Assembly: GCA_037043235.1 (NCBI GenBank)
Contig: JAWRVZ010000051.1
Location: 1,990,001 to 2,054,000 of the forward strand
Reading direction: 5' to 3'
From: Rhodeus uyekii
Lineage: Eukaryota > Chordata > Actinopteri > Cypriniformes > Acheilognathidae
DNA length: 64,000 bases
A program made the translations under genes and the position numbers. This document shows positions 1-42,541 of this stretch, one piece after another. A model generated the notes under the pieces. It saw nothing but the letters and a program-made list of their open reading frames with translations, was not told where the DNA came from and did not search any database. Within the stretch, counting starts at the first letter, position 1, and every line of letters begins with the position of its first letter.

Positions 1-771
1 AAAATTCTAGTGAGAAATAACCAACTTGCAAACAAAAAGATAACTAACTAAAAGATAAAATAACTAAAAAGACATTTTCAAAATATGAATAAAAATCATG
101 AGCCCTAAACTGTGATGGAAAGCATGAATAATGTGAACTGTTGCTACAGATGTAGCAAACAAATGGAATATTTCTCTTTTACAAATTTCTGCATTTAGGT
201 TTGATTTTTAGCCTATATTTATTAAAGTCATTATTATTATATATTTTTTTAATGCTCCATAAAGTATAGTTACAGAATCTTCCAGCGGGGTTTAACTGAG
301 TCATGATAATGAACCCTTAAAGTCCATTTTAGTGATTTTTAAAGTCAAGTTTGGCTCACAGAAAAGTTTTGCTACACACACGTTTATTCCCTTTATCTGT
401 ATTGGAACAAAACAGAAAAAGGAGGAGAAGAAACAAACAAATTTGACAATTTCACACTAAACAAACTGTTGCACTCCTATTGCAGATGTAGCAAACAAAT
501 GGAATATTGCTCTTTATATGTATACATTTATAAAAGTCATTATTATTATTATTAAGATTTTATTTTTTAAAGCTCCATAAAATATAGTTACAGAATCTAC
601 CTGTGGAGATTTAACTGAGCCATGATAATGAACCTTTAAAGTCTATTTTAGTTTTAAATCCACACTTTAACCCATTATCATCACTGTAACGTATATCTTC
701 ACGTTCCTCACTGCTACAGATTCTTCAGCTTGCTGCAAATACCAAATAAGCATTTTATTTTCTGTCTGCAG
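1..771 (+). other. hk2 intron 5, 3' part
   Basis: Non-coding sequence ending in the exon 6 acceptor (TCTGTCTGCAG). It holds two related stretches of about 200 bp in direct orientation, at 145-345 and 480-655 (see the repeat entry). Nothing else is recognised. Confidence 0.8.
145..655 (+). repeat. Tandem duplication within intron 5
   Basis: The stretches 145-345 and 480-655 share, in the same order, a 'CAGATGTAGCAAACAAATGG' motif, a TTATTATTAT run, a 'GCTCCATAAA' block, 'ATATAGTTACAGAATCT' (one base different), and 'CATGATAATGAACC'. The offset is about 330 bp, with indels between the copies. Confidence 0.8.
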
Positions 772-31354
<30,583 letters not shown>

Positions 31355-32685
31355 TGACTGAAGTCCTAACGAGGAAGAAAGAAAATTGCGTACTGAGCTT
31401 CCATAATATTTTTTTGTTCTGTGCAACAATGTGATCTTACTGAAATAACACTCCTGTCTGTACAAGAATGTATTTTATTTATTTTTTCAAATTTATTTTT
31501 GTTGTTGTTACTTTGTTGCATTCGTTTTAAGGGCTTGGTGGGTGGGTGGTTGTAGAAAAGGGAAAATCAAGCAGGATAAAAACCATTAACTAGTCCTCTA
31601 GTGTTTATTTATTCATATTGCTACTGATTTGATTCGAGATTTTATTCACCTTTTGACTTTTGAATTATGTGATTGATGCTTGTACCCAACTGGAGGCCAT
31701 GCATGTGATTAAAGGAATCATTAGAAGTGAAGTAGGTGAGTAAACAGATTTGTTATTTTTTGGAGCTGTTCCTGTAAATGCAGTTATTGATGATTCTCAA
31801 GTGAGGATGTTCTCGAGCTTCATCTTAATTTGTGTCTGCTGCTGTTCCTGTTACTAAAGTGCAGTCCTGCTGCTTCTAGACTGCAGTTGAAGATAATTTC
31901 ATTCGATTTTAAGGTCCAGTGCTGATTTGAAGAAATCTGTCAGGTGAAGGGCTAACTTGATGGTGTGAGCTGGAAAATTGGATTCAAGTGCTGGACTGTA
32001 AGTTTATGAGTGGTGGCAACTAACAGGTGAAACATACTGAAGGATATAATCTTGCTCTCCATTTTTAAATGTAAATTACGTTGACAATTTTTGGGTTGGA
32101 AATGCCAAGTGAAAGGATCACCTTTAGATGTCAAGAGTGATGCGCAGTGTGAAAACGAATGTGTCTTTTCTTGCAGCTCTTGGTGAGATATTTATTATTG
32201 ATTAATCCTGCCGTTGCTGATCAGAGCGGTGCTGTGCGTTTATCATGTTGTGGATAATGTCAGGGTGTAAGGTGTAATTTTCTTGCAGTGCCATTTTGTC
32301 AGACTGTCAATAACAAACCTTCTGCAAACTTTTAGTCTAGTAATCAAAGGATCTAGTAATTGTATTTTTGTATGATTTAACTTAATTATCTCATTTACTG
32401 AATTGCTTGTTATAGGTTGCAATTTCTGCAAAATCAAAATTCATTCACACAAATCCATTGTCCATTCCGGACAATAAAGACTGACATCACCAGTTACCAT
32501 GGATATAGTGCAAATTCATGTGGCCTACTACAAAATGTCAGGTTATCTATTTTTGTAAGTAATTGCAGTCTACACAAGGCAGAACAGGAATATAAGTGTC
32601 CCACCATCTGATTTTTATTTTTCTAGCTGAGCACTGCATAGTCTCTGGAATGAATATGAATATATATATATATATATAAATAACC
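31355..32685 (+). other. hk2: Probable hk2 3' UTR and downstream flank
   Basis: Single-copy-looking sequence with no gene and no recognised repeat. An AATAAA hexamer at 32473-32478 is a candidate poly(A) signal for a UTR of about 1.1 kb; nothing in the sequence proves it is used. The next AATAAA (33081) lies inside a dispersed repeat. Confidence 0.5.
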
Positions 32686-32726
32686 AAACTTTTATGATCA
32701 AAAATATAATAAAAAGTAATTAAATA

Positions 32727-32760
<34 letters not shown>

Positions 32761-32801
32761 TATTTAGTTACTTTTTATTATATTTTTGATCATAAAAGTT
32801 T
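32686..32801. repeat. Near-perfect 116-bp AT-rich palindrome
   Basis: Every base from 32686 pairs with its mirror to 32801 except one G/T pair (32720 with 32767). The arms start AAACTTTTATGATCAAAAAT and the centre is an (AT)n run. Confidence 0.93.
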
Positions 32802-32861
32802 TATTAGACAGTAATTAAGTATGATTTTAAAATAGCTCACTACAATGTTTTTTTTTTTGTC

Positions 32862-33140
32862 ATATCCTTCAGAAATCATTCTCATATGTTGATTTTGTTT
32901 TCAAGAAACATTTCTAATGAACAATGTTGAGACCTGTTGATATTTCTGTGGAAACGGTGAAAACAATTTAGTATTTTTTGATCAATAGAATGTTCAAAAC
33001 AACAGCATTTTTAAAAAATAGAAATGTCCTTTATAGATGTCTTTACTGTCACTTTTAAGAAATGGAATGCGTCATTGCTGAATAAAAGTATTCGTTTGTT
33101 AAAAGAATTCTTATTGACCCCAAACTTTTGAATTGACCTT
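32862..33140 (+). mobile_element. Fragment of a common fish MITE-like repeat
   Basis: Contains TCAGAAATCATTCTCATATG, CTTTACTGTCACTTTTAAGA and the end GACCCCAAACTTTTGAATTG. Same family as 19709-20147. It holds an AATAAA at 33081. Confidence 0.75.
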
Positions 33141-33760
33141 TTGACTGTTGTAGGTTGCTATGGGAGTTAAGACAGATTTGAATACTTCCTTAAGAAATAG
33201 ATAGAGAAACACTGAAAATAGTGGCGGATGAGGTTTCCCGCATCACACTGGGCTTATAACACCTCTCCCTCACTTTTGCATTTCTCTCTGTTCCCCCTCT
33301 TCTACCCCTTACATAAATCTCTCTCCAAATCCATGCAATGTTAAGAGTGTGCCGTACGTGATTACACGTGTTTGGTAACGTTTGAAATGGTACAAAAGTC
33401 TCCAACAGAAGAAAACCAAAAGACATTAAATGTTGAAGAGTTTAGAGATGTTTGCTCCCCTCTCCCAGGGTCTTGCATGCAAATTACCTTCTGTTTTCAA
33501 TAACCAAATATCCATTGTTAGCTCATGTTTCCCTTTGAAAGAGGTTTATCACTTGGTCTGAGTATTTAAAGAAATGTCTCAAGAGTCTCAGGGCGATTTG
33601 TAGTCAGATCAGCTGTAATGCTGAGCATCTTTCAGACACTCTGCATTAAGTATTTTTATAAGATTAAGTACCGTATGCACCTTTTACTCCATTTCTGAGT
33701 TTTCAATGTATTGTATTGTTTATATTTTGAATTGACTATGCTATTGGCATGATACAATTA
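33141..33760 (+). other. Intergenic, nothing recognised
   Basis: No repeat or gene identified. The minus-strand open frame at 33190-33426 has no domain I know. Confidence 0.6.
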
Positions 33761-34365
33761 CCGTATTTTCCTGCACTTAAGCTGCGGGTTATACCAGATT
33801 TTACAAACCCTGCAGGGGGTGCGGGCTATATCACACATTTTTTACACATAATAATATTTCAATATATTTGTTACGTCCCTGATAAAATTAATAATAATAA
33901 TTAATTACATTTATATAACGCTTTATGAAAGTCTCTCAAAGCGCTTACATGGATGGGGGAATCTCTTCAACCGCCACTAGAGTGCAGCATCCACCCGGAT
34001 GATGCGACGGCAGCCATATTGCGTCAGAACGCTCACCACACACCAGCTTATTGGTGGAGAGGAGACAGAGTGATGAATCCAATCAGAGAGAGGGGATGAT
34101 TAGGAAGCCATGATGGACAAATGTACAGCGGGAGACACTGCTTTTGCTTTTTCTTCTGATTCTGACTTGTGTTTGTTTTCTTATTGTGTGAATTTCGCAC
34201 ACAAGCACTGTGTACCGAGCCTGAACAGTTCGAGCAACATTTGAAATTCGAAATGTGAACTTACACAAAAAAAGTTCATCAATCTATTGGTGCGGGTTAT
34301 GTAAGGGTGCGGGTTATGCCCGCAATTATTTTACACAAAACCCCAACATATGTGGGAAAATAAGG
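33761..34365. mobile_element. pogo/Tigger-like MITE carrying an inner repeat
   Basis: Left end CCGTATTTTCCTGCACTTAA and inverted right end ATGTGGGAAAATAAGG, with TA on both flanks. GCGGGTTAT motifs recur near both ends. The interior from about 33896 to 34115 (CATTTATATAACGCTTTATG, GATGATGCGACGGCAGCCAT) looks like a separate fish repeat inserted inside it. Confidence 0.75.
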
Positions 34366-34367
34366 TA

Positions 34368-37315
34368 CTTGACTAATGATAAATTGTTAAATGTGATTTT
34401 ATTCTGACTCACTAGTAGATTGTTACTGTGAATCTGCGTCCAAGGTTCAGTACATAATAGATCACAGATTGGATGGAGCATTGGAGCTTCTAGACTAACT
34501 GCTCGACTGTAGTTAAGTTGTTAAGCAGTTGCATTCGCTATAGGACGCTGGATGAAAACAGCTTTGGAGCGGCACTATCTCAATGGTTCTGGCGTAACCT
34601 CTGGGTTCTGCTTCAGGTCTATTCAAGTTATGTAGATATATTAATAACCATAAGGGTCTGGGTTAAAAACTATTTTGATAATAGCAAGCATTGGAGAGGC
34701 ATTATTTAATAGTTCTGGCCATAAACTCTTAACATCGTGTGAACTTTAAGTTGTTATATAGATGACTGTAGGCGGCTAAACGGAACTGTTATTTAAATCA
34801 TGACAAGCATGGGTGATTTGTTAACTTTAGCCATAACCTCTGACTAATAATCTGACTGGAGAGTTTGTGCCTGTGAAATTCACTTAAATAAATGAAGACA
34901 TTGGGACCTGAAGGATATAGAATTGAATAAGTGTCTACTAGATACATTTTCATATAAATGACCAATAACCAATTAGCCTTCTAAACCTAAATTCAGGGTC
35001 ATAATAAATATATAGAAATGGGAATGTGCCACACTGAAAAAAATGAATGTGCAAAGGTGAAATCCTTCACCTGCTTCTCGGAAACCATTCTTTCTTTCTT
35101 TTTTTTTTGTACAACAAAAAAATAATTGTTAAGGTTTGTGCATCTTTTTTATACTACTAGTACCAAAAATGTAAAGAAAATGTACAATAACATTAGTTCA
35201 TGCACTATACTCAAAATCACATGAAATCTTTGTGTGAAAAGCAGGCCTAAATGTAGGTATTTATACTTTATTTTAAGGTGTCTTTGTTTCAGTGTCGTTA
35301 GAAATGCAAGTACTGAGTTATATTAATGATTCCCAGACAATGTTTAGATTAAGCCAGGATTAGACCTTAGTTTGAATTAGACTTTGAAGTAGCTTTTATA
35401 AAAATGCCAGAGAGAAAAAAACATTACTGGTGTGAATCTTGAGATTAAACAATGGCATTGACATTTTAAGATATGTCAGTGCAAGTTGCTTTAAGTTAAA
35501 ACGGCTCAAATATGCATTTATGTCTGAGACTAGATGAACCCTGGGGAACATGCACTTAATGTAGGGTTCTAGTTTGGTTTAGGGTTACATATAATTATGC
35601 ATAATAGTTATTACTACAATAAATAGTGTTACGAAGAGTTTTCCTCAAACGACATGACACATGAGCAACTAGTAAAAAGTTGTTTTGAACCTAAATAATA
35701 ATAAAAACCCTCTATTTTGCAGGCTTGAACTACTTGTATAAATGTAATGTTTGAAACTTTGTTTTGTGACACTCTTGTGTAGCTTTGCATTTTAAGGATT
35801 AATAACTTTCTGTGCTCCTCAAAATGTAAGTCACTTTGGATAAAAGCATCTGCTAAATTAATACATTTAAATTTAAATAATCACATAGCTGTCCGTATGC
35901 TTTATGCTGTTAACACTGAATGCTTTGACAGTAGCATCTTAAAAATACACATTTATATCGAGAAAATGAAATATTCATAAATGTTTTTTGGAGTTTTTAA
36001 GAACTTTGCATGCTGTATATTATTGGTTCTGTTGTTTTCCACATGCATGCGTTTTCTCAAAAAACTGTCAGTCACTTAGATTGATTCGTATGAATTTATG
36101 AATGACTAACAAGATTTTCTGTTCAGTATTCTGTGCCAGTGAGCAGTCAGCTTATTCCAGTAGTGCTCCATGGACAATAAGTCATGAATTTTTAAGGTCA
36201 AATCAGGTCTGATATGCTACGGCTTTCAAATGTTCTTTGAGGCAACTGCACCTTAAACTACCTTCTGCAGGGAACATTTTTTCACATATTCAGCGAGTGC
36301 ATGCTAAAGGCCACTTCAGAAATGCTAAAGACAAACAAAGGTGCTGCACATCGTATATGTAGGTATGAGCTTTGACACCTGCTGAATGCCTCTGTAAGTT
36401 TAGTTTTAGTTTTAAGTAAAGCCACCTCAGAACAAAACCCACTTGCGTGCAAGATGCTCAGATGCCATTTAAATGTTCATAGAGTGAGAAACCTTTCTGA
36501 ATTTAGTTATAAATTGAGTTCGATTAGAGTTCATAATTAGGTTTCTTCATCCCCAGGGCTTGATTTAAATAAAAAAAAATAAGTAAAAAAATAAAAATAA
36601 ATATATATATCACAAATATATAATTTTGTAAAAAAATATATTAATTAATTAATAACAAGAACAAAAACATTAAGCAGCTCAATTGTTTTCAATGTTTACA
36701 ATAACAAGAAATTATTCAAACTATCAGAACGATTTCTGAATGGTGCTGAAAAGACTCTGAAAACAAAGAACAAACGCCTTGGCTAAAAGATTTTATTCTT
36801 TTGAACTTTTTAAAGAACTTTAACTGTTTTTGCTTATTTTTATGGGCAGACTGGTTAAACTGTTTGAAGTAGGTGATGACACATGCACAGCAGTTTTCAA
36901 AATCTCTCTCAGAATAGTTTTTTCCTGCTGCCAACTTTGATTTGTGAAGCTTTTAGACTGAAATGCTGCTCTGACTGTGTCAAAATAAGTAAAGGCTGTC
37001 ATTGAGTTTTACAGGTATGTCAGGTGTCTCTTTTTGAAATATCCAACAATAATAAAAGTGCCTGCAGGACCTCTCTGTAATGTCATAATATTTATCATCT
37101 AGATGCATCAAATCTTTCAATATTGTACTTTCTCTGTGCTGTGCAAGTCGAAGAGAACGTCATAGAAGGTCTTGCAAACCTTTAGAGTGCAAAAAACTGA
37201 CTGCATTACTAAAAATCGTGCATGTAAAAGTACAGACTACGAAAGGGTATTCCGGTGTAATCAGTGAAACCCTGTTATCCAACAATGCAAGAAGGAATGG
37301 AACCAACCTGCTAAA
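34368..37315 (+). other. Intergenic, mostly unrecognised
   Basis: AT-rich. The only element I see is a SINE tail at 35826-35878 (GTAAGTCACTTTGGATAAAA then GCATCTGC). No gene is supported. Confidence 0.6.
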
Positions 37316-38430
37316 GTTAGAAATGTTGGCCATATTGATAGGAGCATCTTGCAGTTGATGGAGATTTGTGGGATGCACATCCAGGACACGAAGCTCCCAT
37401 TCCTCCACATCCCAAAGATGCTCTATTGGGTTGAGATCTGGTGACTGTGGGGCCATTTTAGTACTGTGAACTCATTGTCATGTTCAAGAAACCAATCTGA
37501 AACGATTCAAGCTTTGTGACATGGTGCATTATCCTGCTGGAAGCAGCATCAGAGGATGGGTACATGGTGGTCATGAAGGGATGGACATGGTCAGAAACAA
37601 TGCTCAGGTAGGCCATGGCATTTAAACGATGCCCAATTGGCATTAAGGGGCCTAAAGTGTGCCAAGAAAACATCCCCACACCATTACACCACCACCAGCA
37701 GCCTGCACAGTGGTAACAAGGCATGATGGATCCATGTTCTCATTTTGTTTACGCCAAATTCTGACTCGACCATCTGAATGTCTCAACAGAAATCGAGACT
37801 CATCAGACCAGGCAACATTTTTTCAGTCTTCAACTGTCCAATTTTGTTGATCTCGTGCAAATTGTGCCTCTTTTTCCTATTTGTAGTGGAGATGAGTGGC
37901 ACCCGGTGGGGTCTTCTGCTGTTGTAGCCCATTCGCCTCAAGGTTGTGTGTGTTGTGGCTTCACAAATGCTTTGCTGCAAACCTCGGTTGTAACGAGTGG
38001 TTATTTCAGTCAAAGTTGCTCTTCTATCAGCTTGAATCAGTCGGCCCATGACCTCTGACCTCTAGCATCAACAAGGCATTTTCTCCCACAGGACTGCCGC
38101 ATACTGGATATTTTTCCCTTTTCACACCATTCTTTGTGTGTGTGAAAATCCCTGTAACTGAGCAGATTGTGAAATACTCAGACCGGCCCGTCTGGCACCA
38201 ACAACCATGCCACGCTCAAAACTGCTTAAATCACCTTTCTTTCCCATTCTGACATTCAGTTTGGAGTTCAGGAGATTGTCTTGACCAGGACCAACCCCTA
38301 AATGCAGTGAAGCAGCTGCCATGTGATTGGTTGATTAGATACTTGCATTAATGAGAAATTAACTTTTATAAGAATTTTTTTTAAACTATAATAAGAAACA
38401 GCTGTTCCTAACAACCCTTTAGGTGAGTGT
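37316..38430 (-). mobile_element. Tc1-like transposon, 3'-truncated
   Basis: Reading the minus strand, it starts ACACTCACCTAAAGGGTTGT at 38430 and continues with a broken transposase. The N-terminal part (SSFERGMVVGARRAGLSISQ) is at 38122-38322, a middle part at 37783-38049, then SWHTLGPLMPIGHRLNAMAY at 37458-37724, and APQSPDLNPIEHLWDVEE near 37400. The last is the region around the second catalytic acidic residues of the DDE domain. Frameshifts and stops break it several times. The sequence diverges from the family after ANIS at about 37316, so the 3' end and right inverted repeat are missing. Confidence 0.9.
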
Positions 38431-38787
38431 ATGTGACAAATGTAAAAATTTCTATTGTGTTGGGGTCAATTTAACAATCTTAACAGTGATTATCTACAAG
38501 TAAGTGTAAATGAAATCTAATATTACTTTTACATTTATAATTATTTTCTGTTGGTAAAGTTGTGATGTCATGTCATTAATTGTATTACACATGCAAATAT
38601 AATATATCATAATCTTGTTTTTGTGTTACAAATGCAGAAAAGAGAAAATGGAATGACTGAGGGGAGTATAAATGAGGAAAAAATAGTGAATTATTCCTTT
38701 AATCACACATCCTTGTATATCTCGTTGCTAGATTTTCAAAATAAAAAAGATGCATTGATTTGTACAATAACAAAAGAACAGAAAACA

Positions 38788-39125
38788 GAACACACTGCCA
38801 TTCAAAGGTTTAGGATCAATATGATATTTTAAAGTAATTATTACTTTATTCAGCAAGGATGTAATAAATTGATCAAAAGTGACAGTAAAGCCACTTAAAA
38901 AGTTACAAAAGAGTTCTATTTCAGATAAAAGCTGATCCTTTCTATTCATTAAGAATCTCAGAGAAGTGCACTACAATTTATTTCGACAATTTATTTAATA
39001 ATAGGAAATGTCTCTTGGGCAGTAAATCATCATATCAGAATGATTTGTGAAGGATTGCGTGACACTGGAGGAATGATGCTAAAAATTCAGCTTTGCTTCA
39101 CAGAAAGCACTGTTTATAGTCACAT
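38788..39125 (-). mobile_element. Fragment of a common fish MITE-like repeat
   Basis: Begins CACTGCCATTCAAAGGTTTA, includes TTATTCAGCAAGGATGTAAT and GATCAAAAGTGACAGTAAAG, and ends near ATTCAGCTTTGCTTCACAG. Reverse orientation relative to the copy at 19709. Confidence 0.75.
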
Positions 39126-41129
39126 TTGACAATATTAGCCTCGGTGAATATAAAAGATGTCTTTCAAAAACATATTACAGACTTCAAACAGAGTAACTGG
39201 CACACAAAAAACACCTTTCAGCTACTTTGGAGAAGCACAAAAGCCATGGAAGCTTTTGACACCTTCATTGTGAACCTATGCTCAATACTACAATGACAGC
39301 AGCTGAGTCATTTTTTATTTATTTAATGTCAAAATCTAGACCTATGCAAACTAAATCCACTACCCAAAGCTTTTTTGATTTGTGAGGAGAGCCTTTGGTT
39401 TAATCTGTCTGATCTTTCAATTTAGTTCCTTTAACAATTTAACAATTCACTAGCAAATAATGCAAGACACATGTTTCAAATCCCTCTTGTTGTAATTACA
39501 GTAACACATTAGAAAACACACTTACATGACCTAACTTATGTAATGAATCCATATATTGTGTAATAGTATCTATTCAGTGTGTTTTCAAAGGGTGTGATGT
39601 ACGACAGACCATGAGTTTTCTGTCAATACAGTAAATGTTCACACTGTACCATATGATTGAATCTATGCTTTTACAGATGAAGGGTGAGTTACAGTAATAC
39701 AGCAGCTTTTACCGTGGTAATCTGTTTATAGTATCACATGGAAATCATTCATGCTGTACTTAATCCCTTCTGATCAATCTGATTTTACACATTATCTCAT
39801 TGTTTCCTCTCTCTTGTAAGAACTTTATGAAAGAGAGTTACCGTGAATGAAACATTTATATGGATGAAACGCTTATTTTGTGACGAGAAAAGGTTGCTTT
39901 TTGTGTATTTACAGTACATTTGGCAGGCACTTTTATCCAGTTAACCGAGTTAACCGAGGTCGAGTTAAGTGAACTCCACTGTATAAGTACAAAGAAGATT
40001 TTGAAAATGTACCAACTGCTTGTGCAAATTGCATAAATTTGAGTTTGAATCACACACGATGTTAAGATTATGTAATGATCGACATGATCACGTCAACAGA
40101 CCTCTGTAAGATAATGTTTGCAGCTGAAACAGGTTCCCAGATCACCTTTGTTAGTGTGTTTTCTGCAGCTGATGCAATTCTGTATTCATGTGCTCACTCT
40201 GCACTCCAAGGCCCTTTGTGTCATGTATTTGATGAAGGATTTCATAAAAGGTTACACTAAACACAAAAGGGCCACGATGGGGAATAAATGTGAAGTCTGA
40301 ACTGTTGTGGATGTCATGCTGAATTTAGGATGAACTCCTCTGAGACAGAACCTTGCATTTCCTTGACTACTCTGAGACAAGCCATCAAAATATCTGTTTT
40401 GGGAACTCCGGCGAACTTCAAACGCCTTGCTTGATTTCAAACAATTGTGATGCTGAATGCATTTGTGACTGTTATAACCTCAGATCAAGAATAAATATTC
40501 CTCAGGATGTAAACACTGATCGTTCGGAGCGGTAGAACTTGTCACATTGTGTGTTTGTCAATCAGCTCCCTACAGGTCATGAATCACAAACTTGGGCACT
40601 TGTCAAGAGCCTGGTTTACACTTTGATGACTCTGTTTTCCTCTTTGTATAGTGTCACTATTAGTCACTGTTTATGAACAGCAGCATTTAAAGCACATTAT
40701 GATAAATACTTATACATTTTAGCCCTAAGATAATTATAAAAGCTAGCTAATTAAGTTCATTTCCTGTCTAGCGATGTTTATGCGGAAATATAATTTATTC
40801 TTTCAAAACTTCACATCATGATGTATTGAGTTGGCCTGTGTGATTTATGTTTCACGCTTCAATCAACTAAATTCAGTTCTTCATAATTTTAATTTTTTTT
40901 AAATTAATTAAAATAAATTTTTCATAATCCTGTTCTGAACACACATAGTTCAGTGATTTATGATAGTGATTATGAAATCTCATTATACAACTGAATTAAC
41001 TCGGGTAACTTGGCTAAAAGTTCAGGTAGTGACAACTGCATTTAAAAAAATGCTTCACATTATCTGCGTCTGAAATCGAAAACATAGCTTGTGAAAAATA
41101 TTATGTCAGAATTTATAGTATTGATCTAC
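39126..41129 (+). other. Intergenic, nothing recognised
   Basis: AT-rich, with no gene or clear element. The short frames at 39856-40535 are not supported by any domain. Confidence 0.6.
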
Positions 41130-41935
41130 TACACTCAGCTAAAGGATTATTAGGAACAGCTGTTCAATTTCTCATGAATGCAATTATCTAATCAACCAAT
41201 CACATGGCAGCTGCTTCAATGCATTTAGGGGTTGGTCCTGGTCAAGACAATCTCCTGAACTCCAAACTGAATGTCAGAATGGGAAAGAAGGGGGATTTAA
41301 AGCAGTTTTGAGCGTAGCTCAAATTTTGATTGTTGGTGCCAGACGGGCCGGTCTGATGAGTCTCGATTTCTGTTGAGACATTCAGATGGTAGAGTCAGAA
41401 TTTGGTGTAAACAGAATGAGAACATGGATCCATCATGCCTTGTTACCACTGTGCAGGCTGGTGGTGGTGGTGTAATGGTGTGGGGGATGTTTTCTTGGCA
41501 CACTTTAGGCCCCTTAGTGCCAATTGGGCATCGTTTAAATGCCACGGCCTACCTGAGCATTGTTTCTGACCATGTCCATCCCTTCATGACCACCATGTGC
41601 CCATCCTCTAATTGCCACTTCCAGAAGGATGCTGGAAAGCTTCAAATTGGTTTCTTGAACATGACAATGAGTTCACGGCACTAAAATGGCACCGCAGTCA
41701 CCAGATCTCAACCCAATAGAGCATCTTTGGGATTTGGAGGAACGGGAGCTTCGTGTCCTGGATGTGCATCCCACAAATCTCCATCAACTGCAAGATGCTC
41801 CTATCAATATGGCCAACATTTCTAAAGAATGCTTTCAGCACCTTGTTGAATCAATGCCACGTAGAATTAAGGCAGTTCTGACAGTGAAAGGGGGTCAAAC
41901 CCTAATAATCCGAATAATCCTTTAGGTGAGTGAAC
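41130..41935 (+). mobile_element. Tc1-like transposon with internal deletion
   Basis: Left end CACTCAGCTAAAGGATTATT, right end AATAATCCTTTAGGTGAGTG. TA is on the left; AA on the right is probably a mutated TA. Same family as 37316-38430. The transposase runs from GARRAG straight into a MSLDF-type segment, skipping 375 bp that the other copy has, and then continues through VWGMFSWHTLGPLVPIGHRL and SPDLNPIEHLWDLEERELRV to a MPRRIKAVL end. It is split by frameshifts and inactive. Confidence 0.92.
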
Positions 41936-42163
41936 TTCCACCATGACACTTAAAAATCCCATGAGGCCACGGGAAAGGAAATGTTATTGATGGTGAAGTA
42001 GCATTATGTTCGAATGAATTTCATTTATACTAACACACATTCATATTATGCTGGCCAGATTTGAATAGGCAAATGTTCAAAATCGATGATTGGATGATTA
42101 TTGCAGTTATTATTATGTTTCCAGCATGTCATATGCTTGCCAACAGTTTTTCTACACAATCCC

Positions 42164-42541
42164 TAAGTGATTGAGTGTGTAGCTTTTCATTTCTTAAATA
42201 ACCACGTAGGATCTTGACCAAAAACTGAAGCACCTCTTGATGGAAAATCATCAAAACATTTATTTCCATCAAGAGGTGCTTCAATTACTCTGTAACGCCT
42301 TCTGTAAAGCACATCCCAAAGTCTGTCAGTGAATTTAAGGTCTATGTGTGAAAACTATTCTTCATGCTCCCTCAATTTGAGCCTGATGAATCTTGACATT
42401 CAAGCCAAGGTCATGGATTTGATCCCAGGGAAAGCAAGAACTGATTCAATGTTCCTTGAATGTAATGTAAGTTGCTTTGGATAAAAGCATCTGCCAAATG
42501 CATAAATGTAAATGTAAATGAAAAGCTACACACTCATCAAT
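42164..42541. mobile_element. Inverted-repeat element with inner hairpin and SINE
   Basis: The outer pair 42171-42192 and 42516-42537 matches for 21 bases (AAATGAAAAGCTACACACTC in the right copy). Inside lies a perfect 21-bp-arm hairpin (42226-42246 with 42263-42283, arm start TGAAGCACCTCTTGATGGAA). A SINE fragment occupies about 42400-42520. Confidence 0.75.
42400..42520 (+). mobile_element. tRNA-derived SINE, 5'-truncated
   Basis: Partial head (CAAGGTCATGGATTTGATCC), the linker GGGAAAGCAAGAACTGATTC, and a full tail with GGATAAAAGCATCTGCC. Confidence 0.8.

Noticed and set aside
33081..33086. AATAAA as the hk2 poly(A) signal
   Set aside because: It is part of the dispersed repeat consensus at this position (GAATAAAAGTATT), so it is weak evidence. 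The hexamer at 32473 is a better candidate.
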